The notes under the pieces are model-generated. The model had not been told where the DNA came from, ran no database searches, and saw only the letters and a list, made by a program, of their open reading frames with translations. Made by a program: the position numbers and the translations under genes. A DNA stretch of 64,000 nt from Riptortus pedestris (lineage: Eukaryota; Arthropoda; Insecta; Hemiptera; Alydidae), in assembly GCA_019009955.1 (NCBI GenBank), contig CM032233.1, positions 66,608,501 through 66,672,500 of the forward strand, given 5' to 3'. This document shows, piece after piece, positions 11,164 to 22,315 of the stretch. Positions within the stretch are counted from its first letter, which is position 1; each line of letters starts with the position of its first letter.

Positions 11164-13056
11164 CTAGCTCAGATACCCGGCTTCGCTCGGGAATTCATTT
11201 GAGACTGCATGGTGATGGTATATTTTTGGCAAGGCTTTACTTTTCACAATATTTTGACATTTACCCGTTCCAGCGTTTAGGGTTAATACCCGTTGTTGGC
11301 ATTTGTTAATAATAAAATTATTTTTTTATGTAAGACTTCACTGTCCTGCATATTGTCATATTACCCGTCTCCTGTGCATTATGCATAGATTTGAATTATT
11401 AAGGAGAAAATATTGACATACATTTGAATTAATTTTTTCAGGTGAGGTACCTGGTAGTTCATATTGAAAAGAAGTATTGAGCAAATTTCTCTAAATAACA
11501 AAATAAACAACTTTTGTTATGTGCATATTTGACGAAACCCCAATAGGAAATCATTATTATTAATTTCAGGCCTCCCTTATAACCCCCACTCCTGCCCGAC
11601 AGTAGAAATGTTAGTATGGCTTATTATAAGGAAGGCGTTTGTGCTAATACACATACTGAGTGTTTTATTTAGTTCGGTTGAGCCAAATAAAATTGTTGTC
11701 TCCCGCTATAATTTTTAGCGTATAACGCCTTTATACTTCGGTATACGATGATAGTGTATATAAAAAAAATTTTCTCTAAATAACAAAATAAACACCTTTT
11801 GTTATGTGCATATTTGCCGAAAATGTAATAGGAAACGAAATATCGCTATTTTTAATTTCAGGCCTTCCTTATAACCCCCACTCCTGCCCGTCCCTAGAAA
11901 TGTTAGCATAGCTTATTATAATGAAGGCGTTAGTACTAATTCACATACCCAGTTTGGTTTAATTCGGTTGAGTCTTTAGTGCCAAATAAAATTGTGGACT
12001 CCCGCTATAATTTTTAGCGTATAACGCCTTTATACTTCGGTATACGATGATAGTGTATATAAAAAAAAGTTTCTCTAAATAACAAAATAAACACCTTTTG
12101 TTATGTGCATATTTGGCGAAAATGTAATAGGAAACGAAATATCGCTATTTTTAATTTCAGGCCTTCCTTATAACCACCACTCCTGCCCGTCCCTAGAAAT
12201 GTTAGCATAGCTTATTATAATGAAGGCGTTAGTACTAATTCACATACCCAGTTTGGTTTAATTCGGTTGAGTCTTTAGTGCCAAATAAAATTGTGGACTC
12301 CCGCTATAGTTTATAGCGTATAACTCATTTATGCTTCCGTATACGGCAAAAGTGCATATAACAAAAGTTCCTCTAAATAACATAATAAAGAACTTTTGTA
12401 ATGTGCATATTTGCTGAAAAAGCAATAGGAAACGAAATATCGCTATTTTTAATTTCAAGCCTCCCTTATAACCCCCACTCCTGCCCGTCCCTAGAAATGT
12501 TACTATGGCTTATTATAAGGTAATCGTTAGTATTAATTCACATAGCGAGTTTGGTTTAGTTCGGTTTAGTCTTTTGTGCCAAATAAAATTGTGGACTCCC
12601 CGCTATAGTTTTTAGCGTATAACTCATTTATACTTCCGTATACGGCAAAAGTGCATATAACAAACGTTACTCTAAATTACAAAATAAACAACTTTTGTTA
12701 TGTGCATATTTGCTGAAAAAGCAATAGGAAACGAAATATCGCCATTTTTAATTTCAGGCCTCCCTTATAACCCCCACTCCTGTTCGTCTTAGAGAATATT
12801 AATATAGCCTAAAGTCTAAGTTGGGCTAGTAGTAATATACATTCCAAGTTTCATAAAAATCGGTTCAGCCGTTTATGCGTGAAAAGGTAACAAACAAACA
12901 AACAAACAAATAAACAAACAAACAAATAAACAAACAAACAAACAAACAGACACCAAAGAAACAAAATACAGTTATGGTGTCTATGACATGTGAAACGAAA
13001 AGTTATCGTGAAAATTCGCGAAAAAAATCAATGTACAGACAGAGGTTACAATTTTA
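11164..13056 (-). mobile_element. RepB copy 2, Helitron-like, expanded internal array
   Basis: Shares both ends with copy 1: the CTAG terminus at 11164-11167 with the CCCGAGCGAAGCCGGG hairpin, and AAAATTGTAACCTCTGTCTG at the other end. It abuts copy 1 with only about ten TA-rich bases between. It is twice as long because the internal monomer is present about five times, and a (CAAA)n/(CAAATAAA)n tract lies at about 12890-12950. It has no coding capacity. Confidence 0.75.
11489..12870 (-). repeat. Tandem array of ~298-bp monomers inside RepB copy 2
   Basis: The landmark CTCTAAATAACAAAATAAAC recurs at 11489, 11774, 12073, 12371 and 12670, i.e. at spacings of 285, 299, 298 and 299. Each unit carries a TTTTTAATTTCAGGCCT block, an AACCCCCACTCCTGCCCGTC block and a motif at the end containing TAGCGTATAAC. 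Neighbouring units are very similar, suggesting recent amplification inside the element. Confidence 0.85.
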
Positions 13057-13065
13057 TATATATAT

Positions 13066-13113
<48 letters not shown>

Positions 13114-13405
13114 TGTTGCGAAAATTACAACCGCTCGGCATACTAACGATTTTGACTCTCATAGATCCCGTCCAAAGGCAAGTTAACACTAAGTGAACTA
13201 GGCACTGAACCCCCCCCCCCTCCCGGATATTATGAGGCCTGTCAGTCTACTGGAGACACCTCATTACAGATCCTCCCTGGTTAATGGACGTTGTGCGCAC
13301 TCTCTAGTAAAAGTCTGATCACGAATTCTTCGAGTCTCACTCGGAGGCGGCTAAAGATCTTCTAAGGTCTATAATGCCAACCGAAAAAAAAGAAAGAACA
13401 ACACT

Positions 13406-13436
<31 letters not shown>

Positions 13437-13450
13437 CTATATATATATAT
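13057..13450. repeat. Spacer between inverted RepB pairs, with a possible SINE
   Basis: Flanked by (TA)n. It contains a poly-C run at about 13210-13219 and a more GC-rich part. From about 13275, TTGTGCGCACTCTCTAGTAA followed at 13328 by CTTCGAGTCTCACTCGG looks like the A and B boxes of a tRNA-derived SINE (one base off the B box consensus). It ends in a (CA)n(TA)n tail at 13403-13450, as many SINEs do. No open reading frame of note. Confidence 0.4.
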
Positions 13451-14545
13451 AAAATTGTAACCTCTGTCTGTACATTGATTTTTTTCGCGAAATTTCACGA
13501 TAACTTTTCGTTTCACATGTCATAGACACCATATCTGCATTTTGTTTCTTTCGTGTATGTTTGTTTGTTTGTTTGTTTGTTTGTTTGTTTGTTTGTTACC
13601 TTTTCACGCATAAACGGCTAAACCGAATTTTATGAAACTTGGTATGTATATTACTACTAACCCAACTTAGACTTTAGGCTATATTAATTTTCTCTGAGAC
13701 GAACAGGAGTGGGGGTTATAAGGGAAGCCTGAAATTAAAAATAGCGATATTTCGTTTTCTATTGGTTTTTCGGTAAATAAGCACATAACAAAAGTTGTTT
13801 ATTTTGTTATTTAGAGTAACTTTTGTTATATACATTTTTGTCGTATACCGAAGTTTAAATGCGTTATACGCTAAAAATTATAGCGGGAGTCAACAATATT
13901 ATTTGCCAACAAAGACTCAACCAAACTAAATAAAACTCGGTATTTGTATTAGCAGTGAGGCCTTCATTATAATAAGCCATACCAACATTTCTATGGACGG
14001 GCAGGAGTGGGGGTTATAAGGGATGACTGAAATTAAAAATAGCGATATTTCGTTTCCTATTGGTTTTTCCTCAAATATAAACATAACAAAAGTTGTTTAT
14101 TTTGTTATTCGGAGCAACTTTTGTTATATACACTTTTGTCGTATACCTAAGTATAAATGAGTTATACGTTAAAACATTAGCGAGCACTAACGGTTGAACC
14201 AAACTTAACAAATTTCGGTATGTCAATTAGCATTAATTCTTCCATGATTATAAGTTATATTAAAATTTTTAGGTTCGAACGGGAGGGGGGTTAAAAGGGA
14301 GGCCTGAAATAAAAATTCACCATATTTACATGAATAAGAGACGGGAAATATAAAAATATCGAAGACTGTGAAGCCTTATCGAACAAATAATTCTATTATT
14401 TGCAAATCCACAGCAACGACGGGTATTAACCCTAAACACTGGGACGGGTAAATGTCAAAATATTGTGCAATGTAAAGTCTGCTAAAAAATACCATCACCA
14501 TTCAGCCTCAAATGAATTCCCGGGCGAAGCCGGGTATCTGAGCTA

Positions 14546-14546
<1 letters not shown>
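13451..14546 (+). mobile_element. RepB copy 3, Helitron-like
   Basis: Forward orientation. Starts AAAATTGTAACCTCTGTCTG next to a (TA)n tract, has a (GTTT)n tract at about 13558-13598, two to three diverged monomers, and ends CCCGGGCGAAGCCGGG, TATCTGAG and CTAG (14543-14546) followed by T. The 5-bp hairpin stem is perfect in this copy. It is opposite in orientation to copies 1 and 2, which makes a large inverted arrangement. Confidence 0.75.

Positions 14547-14631
<85 letters not shown>
14547..14631. repeat. (TA)n microsatellite between RepB copies
   Basis: About 85 bases of TA with a few CA interruptions, joining the CTAG end of one RepB copy to the start of the next. Confidence 0.9.
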
Positions 14632-14632
<1 letters not shown>

Positions 14633-15770
14633 AAATTGTAACCTCTGTCTGTACATTGATTTTATTCGCGAATTTTCACGATAACGTTTCGTTTCACATG
14701 TCATAGACACCATAACAGCACTTTGTTTCTCTTGTGTGTGTTTGTTTATTTGTTTGTTACCTTTTCACGCATAAACGGTTTATCCGAATTTTATGAAACT
14801 TGGTATGTATATTAGTACTAACCCAACTTAGACTTTAGGCTATGTTAATATTCTCTGAGATGAATAGGAATGGGGGTTATAGGGGAGGCCTGAAATTAAA
14901 AATAGTTAATTAAAAATGAGTTATACGTTAAAAAGTACTGCGGAAGTCAACAATTTTATTTGGCACAAACTCGGTATGTGAATTAGCACTAACGCCTTCC
15001 TTATAATAAGCTATACTAACATCTCTAGGGGCGGGCAGGAGTAGGGGTTATAAGGGAGGCCTGAAATTAAAAACAGTGATATTTCGTTTCCTATTGGGGT
15101 TTCAGCAAATATACACATAACAAAAGTTGTTTATTTTTTTATTTAGAGAAAGTTCTGTTATATACACTATCGTCGAATACCGAACTATAAAGGCGTTATA
15201 CGCTAAAAATTATAGCTGGAGTCAACAATTTTATTTGGTACAAAAGACTCAACCGAATTAAATAAAATACTTGGTATATGTATTAGCACTCACGCCTTCC
15301 TTATAATAAGCCATACTAACATTTCTAGGGACGGGCAGGAGTGGGGTTTATAAGGGAGACCTGGAATTGAAAATTGTGATATTTCGTTTCCTATTGGGGT
15401 TTCGGCAAATATGCACATTACAAAAGTTGTTTATTTTGTTAAATTGGCTCAACAATTCTTTCCAGTATCAACTACCAGGTAACTCACCTGGAAAAATTGT
15501 ATGTTAATATTTTGTCCTTAATAATTCCAATCTATGCATAATGTACAGGAAACGGGAAATATGACAATATGGAGGACAGTGAAGTGTTTCATAAGAAATT
15601 AATTTTATTTATTATTTATTTTTACAAATCCACAGAAACGACGGGCATTAACCCTAAACACTGGGACGGGTAAATCTCCAAATATTGTGCAAAGTAAAGC
15701 CTTGCTAAAAAAATACCATCACCATTCAGCCTCAAATCAATTCCCGGGTGAAGCCGGGTATCTGAGCTAG
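14632..15770 (+). mobile_element. RepB copy 4, Helitron-like
   Basis: Starts AAAATTGTAACCTCTGTCTG and ends with the hairpin CCCGGGTGAAGCCGGG, TATCTGAG and CTAG at 15767-15770, followed by TA repeats. Internal monomers are about three, one partly deleted near 14905-14935. It has a (GTTT)n tract shorter than that of copy 3. Confidence 0.75.
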
Positions 15771-16118
15771 TATATATATATATACACACTGACAAACAAA
15801 TTAAGCTACCCCCTTCTTTGGGGGTACCTATCAAGGTCAGCCTTCTTATCTGCCTTATTTAAGGTATTTATGTCCATTTTAGTTAAATTATATAATTATC
15901 ATTTCTGTTGGAGTGTTACTAAGGGAGCAGCTTAAATTAAACTTTATTTTGATATAAATTAAAGTTCACTATCCTAATACATATTTTAGTGTCTTAGTAG
16001 ACACCTTCTTCTTCCATCTTTATACCTAGATCTTGTAGATATTGTGCAGTCGACTTGGGAACAACTCTTGATCTAAACAGTATAAAGGGTTACTAAAGAT
16101 ATTTATATAGTATCATAC
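15771..16118. other. Unassigned spacer in the RepB cluster
   Basis: A short (TA)n run, then AT-rich DNA with no coding signal and no second copy in the window. Similarity to RepB starts again near 16119. Confidence 0.4.
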
Positions 16119-16665
16119 ACCGAATTATAAACCACATATACCGAAGTATAAACGAGATATATGTTAAAAACTATAGTCAACAATTTTAAAGGGCACAATA
16201 GATTAAACCGACCGTAACGAAACTCCGTATGTGGTTTAGTATTAATGTCTTTTTCATTATAAGTTATATAAATATTTGTAGGAACGAATAGGAATGGGGG
16301 TTATAAGGAAAGCCCGAAATTAAAAATCGCGATATTTCGCTTTCTATTGGGTTTTCGGCAAACATGCATAAAACAAAATAGTGTTTGTTATGTTATTTAG
16401 AGTAACTTTTGTCATATGCACTTTTGTCATGCAACGATGTATAAACAAGATACGGGTATACGATAAAAACTATACCGGGAGTCAACAATTTAAAAGGGCA
16501 CAAAAGACTGAACCGAACTGAACAAAACTGGGTAAGTGAATTAGCATCAACTCTTTCATGATTATAGCTATATTAAAATTTCTAAGTATGAACAGGAGTG
16601 CGGGTTATGAGGGAGCCTTGAAATGAAAAATTGCGGTGTTTCGTTATCTATTGTTTTTCGGCAAA
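16119..16665 (+). mobile_element. RepB copy 5, 5' part, interrupted by a LINE
   Basis: Monomer-type RepB sequence (ACCGAAGTATAAACGAGATA, then a GGGGGTTATAAGGAAAGCC block) without either terminal signature. It breaks at TTTTTCGGCAAA (16654-16665) where a LINE is inserted, and resumes at 18869 after a repeat of those 12 bases. Confidence 0.7.
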
Positions 16666-16900
16666 TGAATGAATGAATATTTTTATTGCTTTTAAAAATT
16701 TAACAATTTTATAGCAAGGGTTCAGCCCATGTTCATGATTACATTTTTCGTTTATCTTTTCTTTATATAAACATAAACAGAGAATTCATTTTAAAAAATA
16801 ACAAAAAACAAAAACTATATACAATAATTACTATAGAAAAAAAACATAAAACATTAATTTTATTTTAATAATTATATTGTTTGCATTTTTTCTCTCTGAC

Positions 16901-17647
16901 CTAAAGACCTTTAAGTATGAAAACATATATGTAGTTTATTTTATTCTTGTCCATAAGGTCAAACAAATTATCCGTGGATTGCTGTGGAATGTTGAGACTT
17001 TTCAGGAGGTGGTTTCTTCTCTCTGCTAAAACGGGGCATGTAAGGATGAAGTGCGAAACGGTGTCTTGGCTATCTCCGCAAAGGGGGCATTGCTTTTCTG
17101 GATTGAATATGTAAATTGTCCTACCAACTATCAATCTTTGATTTTTTGTACCTAATAAACGGATTTGAGATATAACTTTGGCCTTAAAAAATGGCACATT
17201 TTGGTACAGGTACTCCTCGCCTCTGCCAAGAGAGCTAATTCTTCTAAAGTACTGGCTATATGTGCTGTTTAAAACTCTTTCAATGTCTAACGAGATTAAA
17301 TGGTTCTCGAGAGCCTCTAAATAAGTCTTTATTTTTCCATTAATATTTTCCGCCCTTTCCAATTCCTCCAAGCTCCCTCCTATGTACCCAAGATACCCTT
17401 CCAGTTCATTCACCCAATTACATGGCATTGAATAATTGGCAGATAATTCCTTTAGGCGCATGTAACACAGTCTTGATAGATCACCTGCCGACTTCTCTTG
17501 TAGAGCCTTCCACCAATTCAACATCCTCTTGAAAATTTTCAGTCGGGTGTGTGTACGGTTAAATTCTATTCTAATGTAAGCATTAGGAGTGTTTTTAGGA
17601 AGACGCATAAGCCATTTAAAGAAGTTTAATTGAGCTTTCTCAATCAC
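16901..17647 (-). pseudogene. LINE C-terminal region with CCHC zinc knuckle
   Basis: A 248-codon open stretch that is the C-terminal part of the same LINE polyprotein, in another frame from the RT. It starts EKAQLNFFKWLMRLP, a motif commonly seen after the thumb in CR1/L2-type LINEs (FQ-KFLRWVL-LP style), and near residue 186 has CPLCGDSQDTVSHFILTCP, a C-x2-C-x8-H-x4-C zinc knuckle. It ends in a TAG/TAA region followed by the AT-rich 3' UTR. Frameshifts at about 17650-17930 separate it from the RT. Confidence 0.75.
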
Positions 17648-17933
17648 TTCCGAATAACCAGGGCCTCATATTTCTGATACATACAGGAGTACACTTTCAC
17701 TAAGTGCATCGAACAGCATACGTACATTTGGTTGCCCAAGTTTCAGCTTTGCTTTTATTAAGTATGCGTAAGATGGCAGCATTGGCAGAGCAACCTTTTG
17801 CTAAGAAGTGAGTACTGGCTAGACAGAATTTTCCTGAGGATGAGAAAGGTACCCCCAGATATGTAAATGAATTTGTAAGCTGGATTGGGTTATTATTATA
17901 AAAGATGTTTTTACTTTTCCCAAGTCGGCCTCC

Positions 17934-18868
17934 TTAGTGAAATGATAATACCATTGTTTTCTGAGTGTTCACTGAGAGTAACATTGCATCACAGTATTTC
18001 TTTAATATATTTAATTTACGTTGCGTATCAGGCCATGATATAGAGAGTAAAACTAGGTCATCAGCATACATCAATAAAATTAAATCTTTTCTTGTACTTA
18101 TCTGTATACCCTCTGCCCCATTCTCTTCGAAAAAATGGACTACATCTGATATGTATAGCAAGAACAAAAGAGGGCTTAAGTTTTCCCCTTGTAGAACACC
18201 TTCAGATATTTCAATGTCATGTGAGCACTGATTTCCTTCTTCAATAATAAACGATGCTTGGTCATACAGAAATTTTATCACTCTCAGAATTTTTCCTCCA
18301 ATTCCTAGCCTATATAGTTTTTCCCATAATTTTGAATGGTTTATAGAGTCAAACGCTCTTTTGAAGTCTACAAAGGTAGCAAATAATTTCCTCCTCTTTA
18401 ATCTGAGTGCTATATTTACAGCTGCTGACAAACAAAATATGCTATCCCTACGTCCTTTACCTTTTCGGAAACCCATTTGTTCGTCCGGGATAATTTACCT
18501 CTCTTCAACCAATGTAAGCAATCTTCGACTGAGGATGAAAGTGAAAAGCTTTAGAATTGAGTTGAGAATGGCGATGGCTCTGTAATTGTTTGGGTCTTTT
18601 TTATCTCCTTTCTTATGGATGAGCCTCATTCTTATTTTTTTCCAAGATGATGGTATCGTTTCTTCAATCCAAACTTTATTAAAGATGTATACAAGGTGAT
18701 TTGTCCAACTTTCATTCATTAATTCATAACATTCGTTGGAAATTAAATCTAATCCCGGAGATTTATTGTTTTTTGCGCGTTTTAGACTTTCTACTGTTTC
18801 TTTGAGAGTAATTTCTCCATCTAGTTCTGAGTCATAATAATGAAAATAAATTGTGTCATCAATAATTT
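17934..18868 (-). pseudogene. LINE reverse transcriptase (broken)
   Basis: Translated on the - strand, the first part carries the finger-domain motifs KSPGLD and NNYRAIAILN. After one in-frame TAA (18495-18497) the same frame continues with MGFRKGKG, FVDFKRAFDSI (the first catalytic Asp), EGVLQGENLSPLLF and LMYADDLVLL (the catalytic YADD). These are RT blocks 1-5 in order. It ends at a stop at 17934, and further RT/thumb sequence continues in other frames towards 17650. One premature stop plus later frameshifts make it inactive, yet the motifs are well preserved, so the insertion is fairly young. Confidence 0.85.
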
Positions 18869-19302
18869 TTTTTCGGCAAACATGCACAGAACAAAAGTTG
18901 CTTATTATGTTATTTAAAGTAACTTTTGTTATAAACACTTTTGTTGTTAACAAAGTATAATAGCATAACAAAGTAGATATACACTAAAAACTAAAGCGGG
19001 AATCAACACTTTTATTGGGAACTAATGACTAAAACGAACTAAACAGACGTGAATTAGCATTAACTCTTCCATGATTATAAGCAATATCAAAATTTCTAGG
19101 GACAACCAGGAGTGGGAGTAGTAAGGAAGGCAGTATATGAAAAATTGCTGTACTTTGTTTCCTTTTGGTTTTTCGGTATACATGCACATATCAGAAGGTG
19201 TTTATTTTGTGTGACTTTTTTTATATTAACTTTAGACGTTCAACGAAGTATACACGAGATATACGCTAAAAACTTAAGCGGAAATCAACAATTTTAGTAG
19301 CA
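18869..19302 (+). mobile_element. RepB copy 5, 3' part
   Basis: Resumes with the duplicated TTTTTCGGCAAA and continues the RepB monomer (ATGCACAGAACAAAAGTTGC) for about 1.4 units before fading at 19302. No hairpin/CTAG end remains. Confidence 0.65.
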
Positions 19303-19912
19303 CTCCATAAAGTGTTTTTAATATAGGCATATTGTGACAAATGATGTTATGTTTTTAGACTTGTAAGACAGTTTTAAGTATGATTCGGATTAGGAAGGTT
19401 TTAAATCTCCGCACACTCCCCTTCTCATTTGTTATGTATTTTAATTAGAAAATAACTTAGTTATTTTTTTCCAATAAAAATTTAAACTATAAGAGCATTT
19501 TGATTATTTAATTTTTATAATGTATTATTTAAACAAAGTCATACTGAATTTGCATAACGAGTCAGAGCGGAAGTTGTACGGAATCAAGCTCTTAAATTGT
19601 GGTATAAATTATCTTATTCCCTACGATGTGTTGACGTTTCTGAAATGGTTATGTACTATCTATAACTATTAAACGTTACTTGGTAATGTCATTATAATAA
19701 AAGACAATATGAAAGCTGTCGGGAGGCTAACACATTTAATTGTTTTAATGTATTTCCTGCGAAATGTATTTGCTTTCTACTCACTCACTTTCCTATTATG
19801 TATACAACTAAGCCCCACAATATGTACTCGGATTGGTTTTAGCGGGGAATATGTACATTATAGATAATATTTATTTATAATAAATGCTCTCCATGATTAT
19901 GATTTGAATTCT
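19303..19912. other. AT-rich intergenic DNA
   Basis: No coding signal, repeat or RNA gene recognised. Confidence 0.4.
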
Positions 19913-20128
19913 CAAGTAAGAAAAGAAAGGCCTCGTTCCTTCACAGTTGTTTATTCTATGCGACAGAGTGCTTTCAGAGCATACGCTTCATCATCAGTGC
20001 CCTCTTCACAAAGATGTTACTGGAACCAAGGGTACCGTATGACTGCACACAGAGTCACATGCTCTGAAAGCGCTCTGTCGCATAGAAAAAACAACTGTGA
20101 ATAAATGAGGCCTTTCTTTTCTTACCTG
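19913..20128. mobile_element. Foldback MITE with ~65-bp inverted repeats
   Basis: Arms of about 65 bases (left begins CAAGTAAGAAAAGAAAGGCC, right ends GGCCTTTCTTTTCTTACCTG) pair with few mismatches around a central loop of about 85 bases. The arms include TGCGACAGAG and TGCTTTCAGAGCAT. Too short to code, so it is a non-autonomous miniature inverted-repeat element or foldback element. The flanks do not show an obvious target duplication. Confidence 0.8.
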
Positions 20129-20214
20129 TGATAATAATTCCTTCACCATCCAGCATCTCAAAAATGGATTATTTGATTTATTTACGGTGCGTCAAACAGT
20201 GGAGGGAGATTGAT

Positions 20215-20449
20215 TAAGGATTTATTCTTCAAATCTAAAATTTCTATTCTATAATTTCCCTACCTGACCCAACGGGAACGCCCAGACGGGTTAGAGGAGA
20301 GGAATTTCGAAAATAGGAAATACCTTTGTTATTTTGCATCGGATCGGAAGATTATATTGAACCAATCTCAATGCAAACGTAATTGCCTGTAAATGTTATT
20401 ATACACATATGTTCTCTATCATGAATTTTAACCGAGATATTTGTATTTT
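20215..20449 (+). repeat. RepA partial unit (diverged)
   Basis: Matches the second half of RepA (GGAATTTCGAAAATAGGAAA, then GCATCGGATCGGAAGATTAT, then ACCGAGATATTTG). It runs head-to-tail into a complete copy, making a tandem of a partial and a full unit. Confidence 0.6.
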
Positions 20450-20450
20450 A

Positions 20451-20571
20451 GCAGATTTCCCCTAAGGGAAATCAGCTATTGAGGTCGTACTCATGACACG
20501 ATTTTCGACATTTTTCTTCAAATGTCCATCGATCCTACCCAGGAGATGACGAAAATGAGGTCCGTTCAAAA

Positions 20572-20607
<36 letters not shown>

Positions 20608-21090
20608 CTGTTACCGCTCTAGCGGTCGCAATTATTGACTTACCGTTACCTAACTTGTTATATAATCGTTTTATACAAAAAGAAAGATCAAGTTCGTTAA
20701 CGGCTGAAATCGGACAAGGGGGAAGGGGGGGGTTTAGAGGGGGAGAATTTCGAAAATTCTTAATATCTCCGTTATTATGCGTCGGAACGAAAAATTGTAT
20801 AGAGACCAATCATATTGAAAATGTGATTGTCTATAAATGTTGTTATGTACATTTTTTCACTATCTTGATTATTAACTGAGATATTTGGACTTTTTAGTTC
20901 TCGGTCTTCAGTAAAGCCCCACTCCTACTTATCTCATATTAACAATATTATATTATGTTATGAAGCACTTTATTTGAAGCTTAAATACCAAATATTGTTC
21001 TCATTGACTTTTAAGTTTTGAGATAAATGCAAATTGCACGTGGTGCACGTGGGAAATCTGCTTAGTTAACACAGCCCCTGCGAGACGGAC
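20451..21090 (+). repeat. RepA copy 6 (forward, complete)
   Basis: The clearest complete unit, about 640 bp. It starts AGCAGATTTCCC with a palindrome, GATTTCCCCTAAGGGAAATC, at 20454-20473. It has a (TA)n core at about 20576-20604, CTCTAGCGGTCGCAATTATT, a G-rich stretch at 20720-20732, and ends GGGAAATCTGCTTAGTTAAC plus GCCCCTGCGAGACGGAC. Both flanks are T-rich. It cannot code for protein. Confidence 0.8.
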
Positions 21091-22118
21091 TTAATATTTT
21101 ATTTTCGCATAGTGCCGGTTCATCGACAAAAATTTAAGCTCTTTGAGCTGAAACTAAAGCATAATCTCTAAATTGTAGAAGTCTAAGGAAAGCTGCTAAT
21201 TACACAGCTCCTGCGTGACGGATTTATCAAGGCAAAATCCTTTCATTAATGCTTCTTGACAAATATGCAGAAGTACTAATATTTTAAACTAAATTTTTAG
21301 TACATGGTCTCGTAACTTCGGGTCATTGTATGCATATGTATCGATATGTATATGATTCAATACTAGTATTCCCCAAAAAATATATCTTTTTAACAATGTT
21401 ATTTCTATAGTATACATTAGTTTTGTTAACGTTTTGTTCTTAATATTCTCATATAATAAGTTCAACATAAATAATAACGTCTCCGTTGAAATAAGCTATA
21501 TATGTGTAGTTGCTATGTATTTTATATGTTTTATTTCTCTTGCAGTTGTTTTCCACTTTATACATTAAATTTACGAAGAGTTTATTTCTCCTAGAAAATA
21601 GTTTGCTTTGTGTTTCTATACTTAGCGTTTTTAGTACCTAGGGGAGGTTTCGTGCGTTCTATATGCAAATGTAACCTTCCTTCACAACAATGGTTTGGTT
21701 GTGACAGTTATAAAATTTTCTTTTTCAAATGGCGAGTGCTCTAGTCTTTTGTATCATTTTATTGTGATTTTCGGGAGACTACCGCTCCCTTATTCTTCCT
21801 ATGGAACAGTATTCCTTTGTTATCCCTGGTCTTGTGATATTTCTAGTGTCCTTTATATGTGATGAAGAAAAAACAAAATAATTTTCTGGCAGGATTAAAA
21901 CGATGTCTTTTTCATTAAAGACATTAATATGAAATCGAGGCCTCAAGAAGTTGTTTAAAATGATATCAATCTTTAATTGTTATATTCAAGGTATTTTTAC
22001 AGTTTCAATTTTATGCGGAACTCTAAATGACAGTATACTCCATTTTTGAATTTATGAGTGTTATCATTTTAATTTAGTTTCAATTCTATTAATTGATTTA
22101 TTGGATAAATTTATTGCA
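21091..22118. other. Flank upstream of PGAP2
   Basis: A decayed RepA end at about 21180-21230 (CTCCTGCGTGACGGATTTAT). The rest is AT-rich and unassigned. It should contain the PGAP2 promoter or 5' UTR intron, because an acceptor-like TTTATTGCAG ends at 22119, but I cannot place a start site. Confidence 0.4.
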
Positions 22119-22144
22119 GTGTTTTGTTCTGTTGCTGTTTGGAG

Positions 22145-22315
22145 ATGGATGTCGATATACCTAACTTGCCTAAGGCAGTACGAAATGTCTACTTTATGCT
22201 TAGTTTTCGCCAGCTTTGTATATTCACTGTTTCATTGCCATTATTCACACTTATTGTTTGTTTTATATCAGCATACATTTACCAGCAAAGTGAAATTCAT
22301 GAGACACATTGTAAG
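22145..22315 (+). CDS. PGAP2: PGAP2 coding exon 1 (residues 1-57)
   Basis: Encodes a short cytosolic N-terminus (MDVDIPNLPKAV), the first membrane helix (CIFTVSLPLFTLIVCFIS) and the lumenal start ending ETHCK. It ends AAG and is followed by GTACCT, a weak but workable donor. The stronger-looking GTAAGG five bases earlier would put a stop right after the next exon starts, so it is rejected. A possible acceptor ending at 22119 suggests a 5' UTR intron. Confidence 0.88.

Larger units (their letters stand above)
16666..18868 (-). mobile_element. 5'-truncated LINE of the CR1/L2 type
   Basis: On the - strand the insertion begins inside a reverse-transcriptase gene and ends in a short (ATTC)n tail at 16666-16678. 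It is flanked on both sides by TTTTTCGGCAAA (16654-16665 and 18869-18880), a clean 12-bp target-site duplication within RepB sequence. The missing 5' part, the minus-strand RT with a C-terminal Zn knuckle and the short-repeat tail fit non-LTR retrotransposons of the CR1/L2/Daphne group. The clade is an inference from the tail and RT style. Confidence 0.85.

Noticed and set aside
12890..12955. CRISPR-like array from regular CAAA/TAAA units
   Set aside because: It is a simple microsatellite within RepB, with no spacers.
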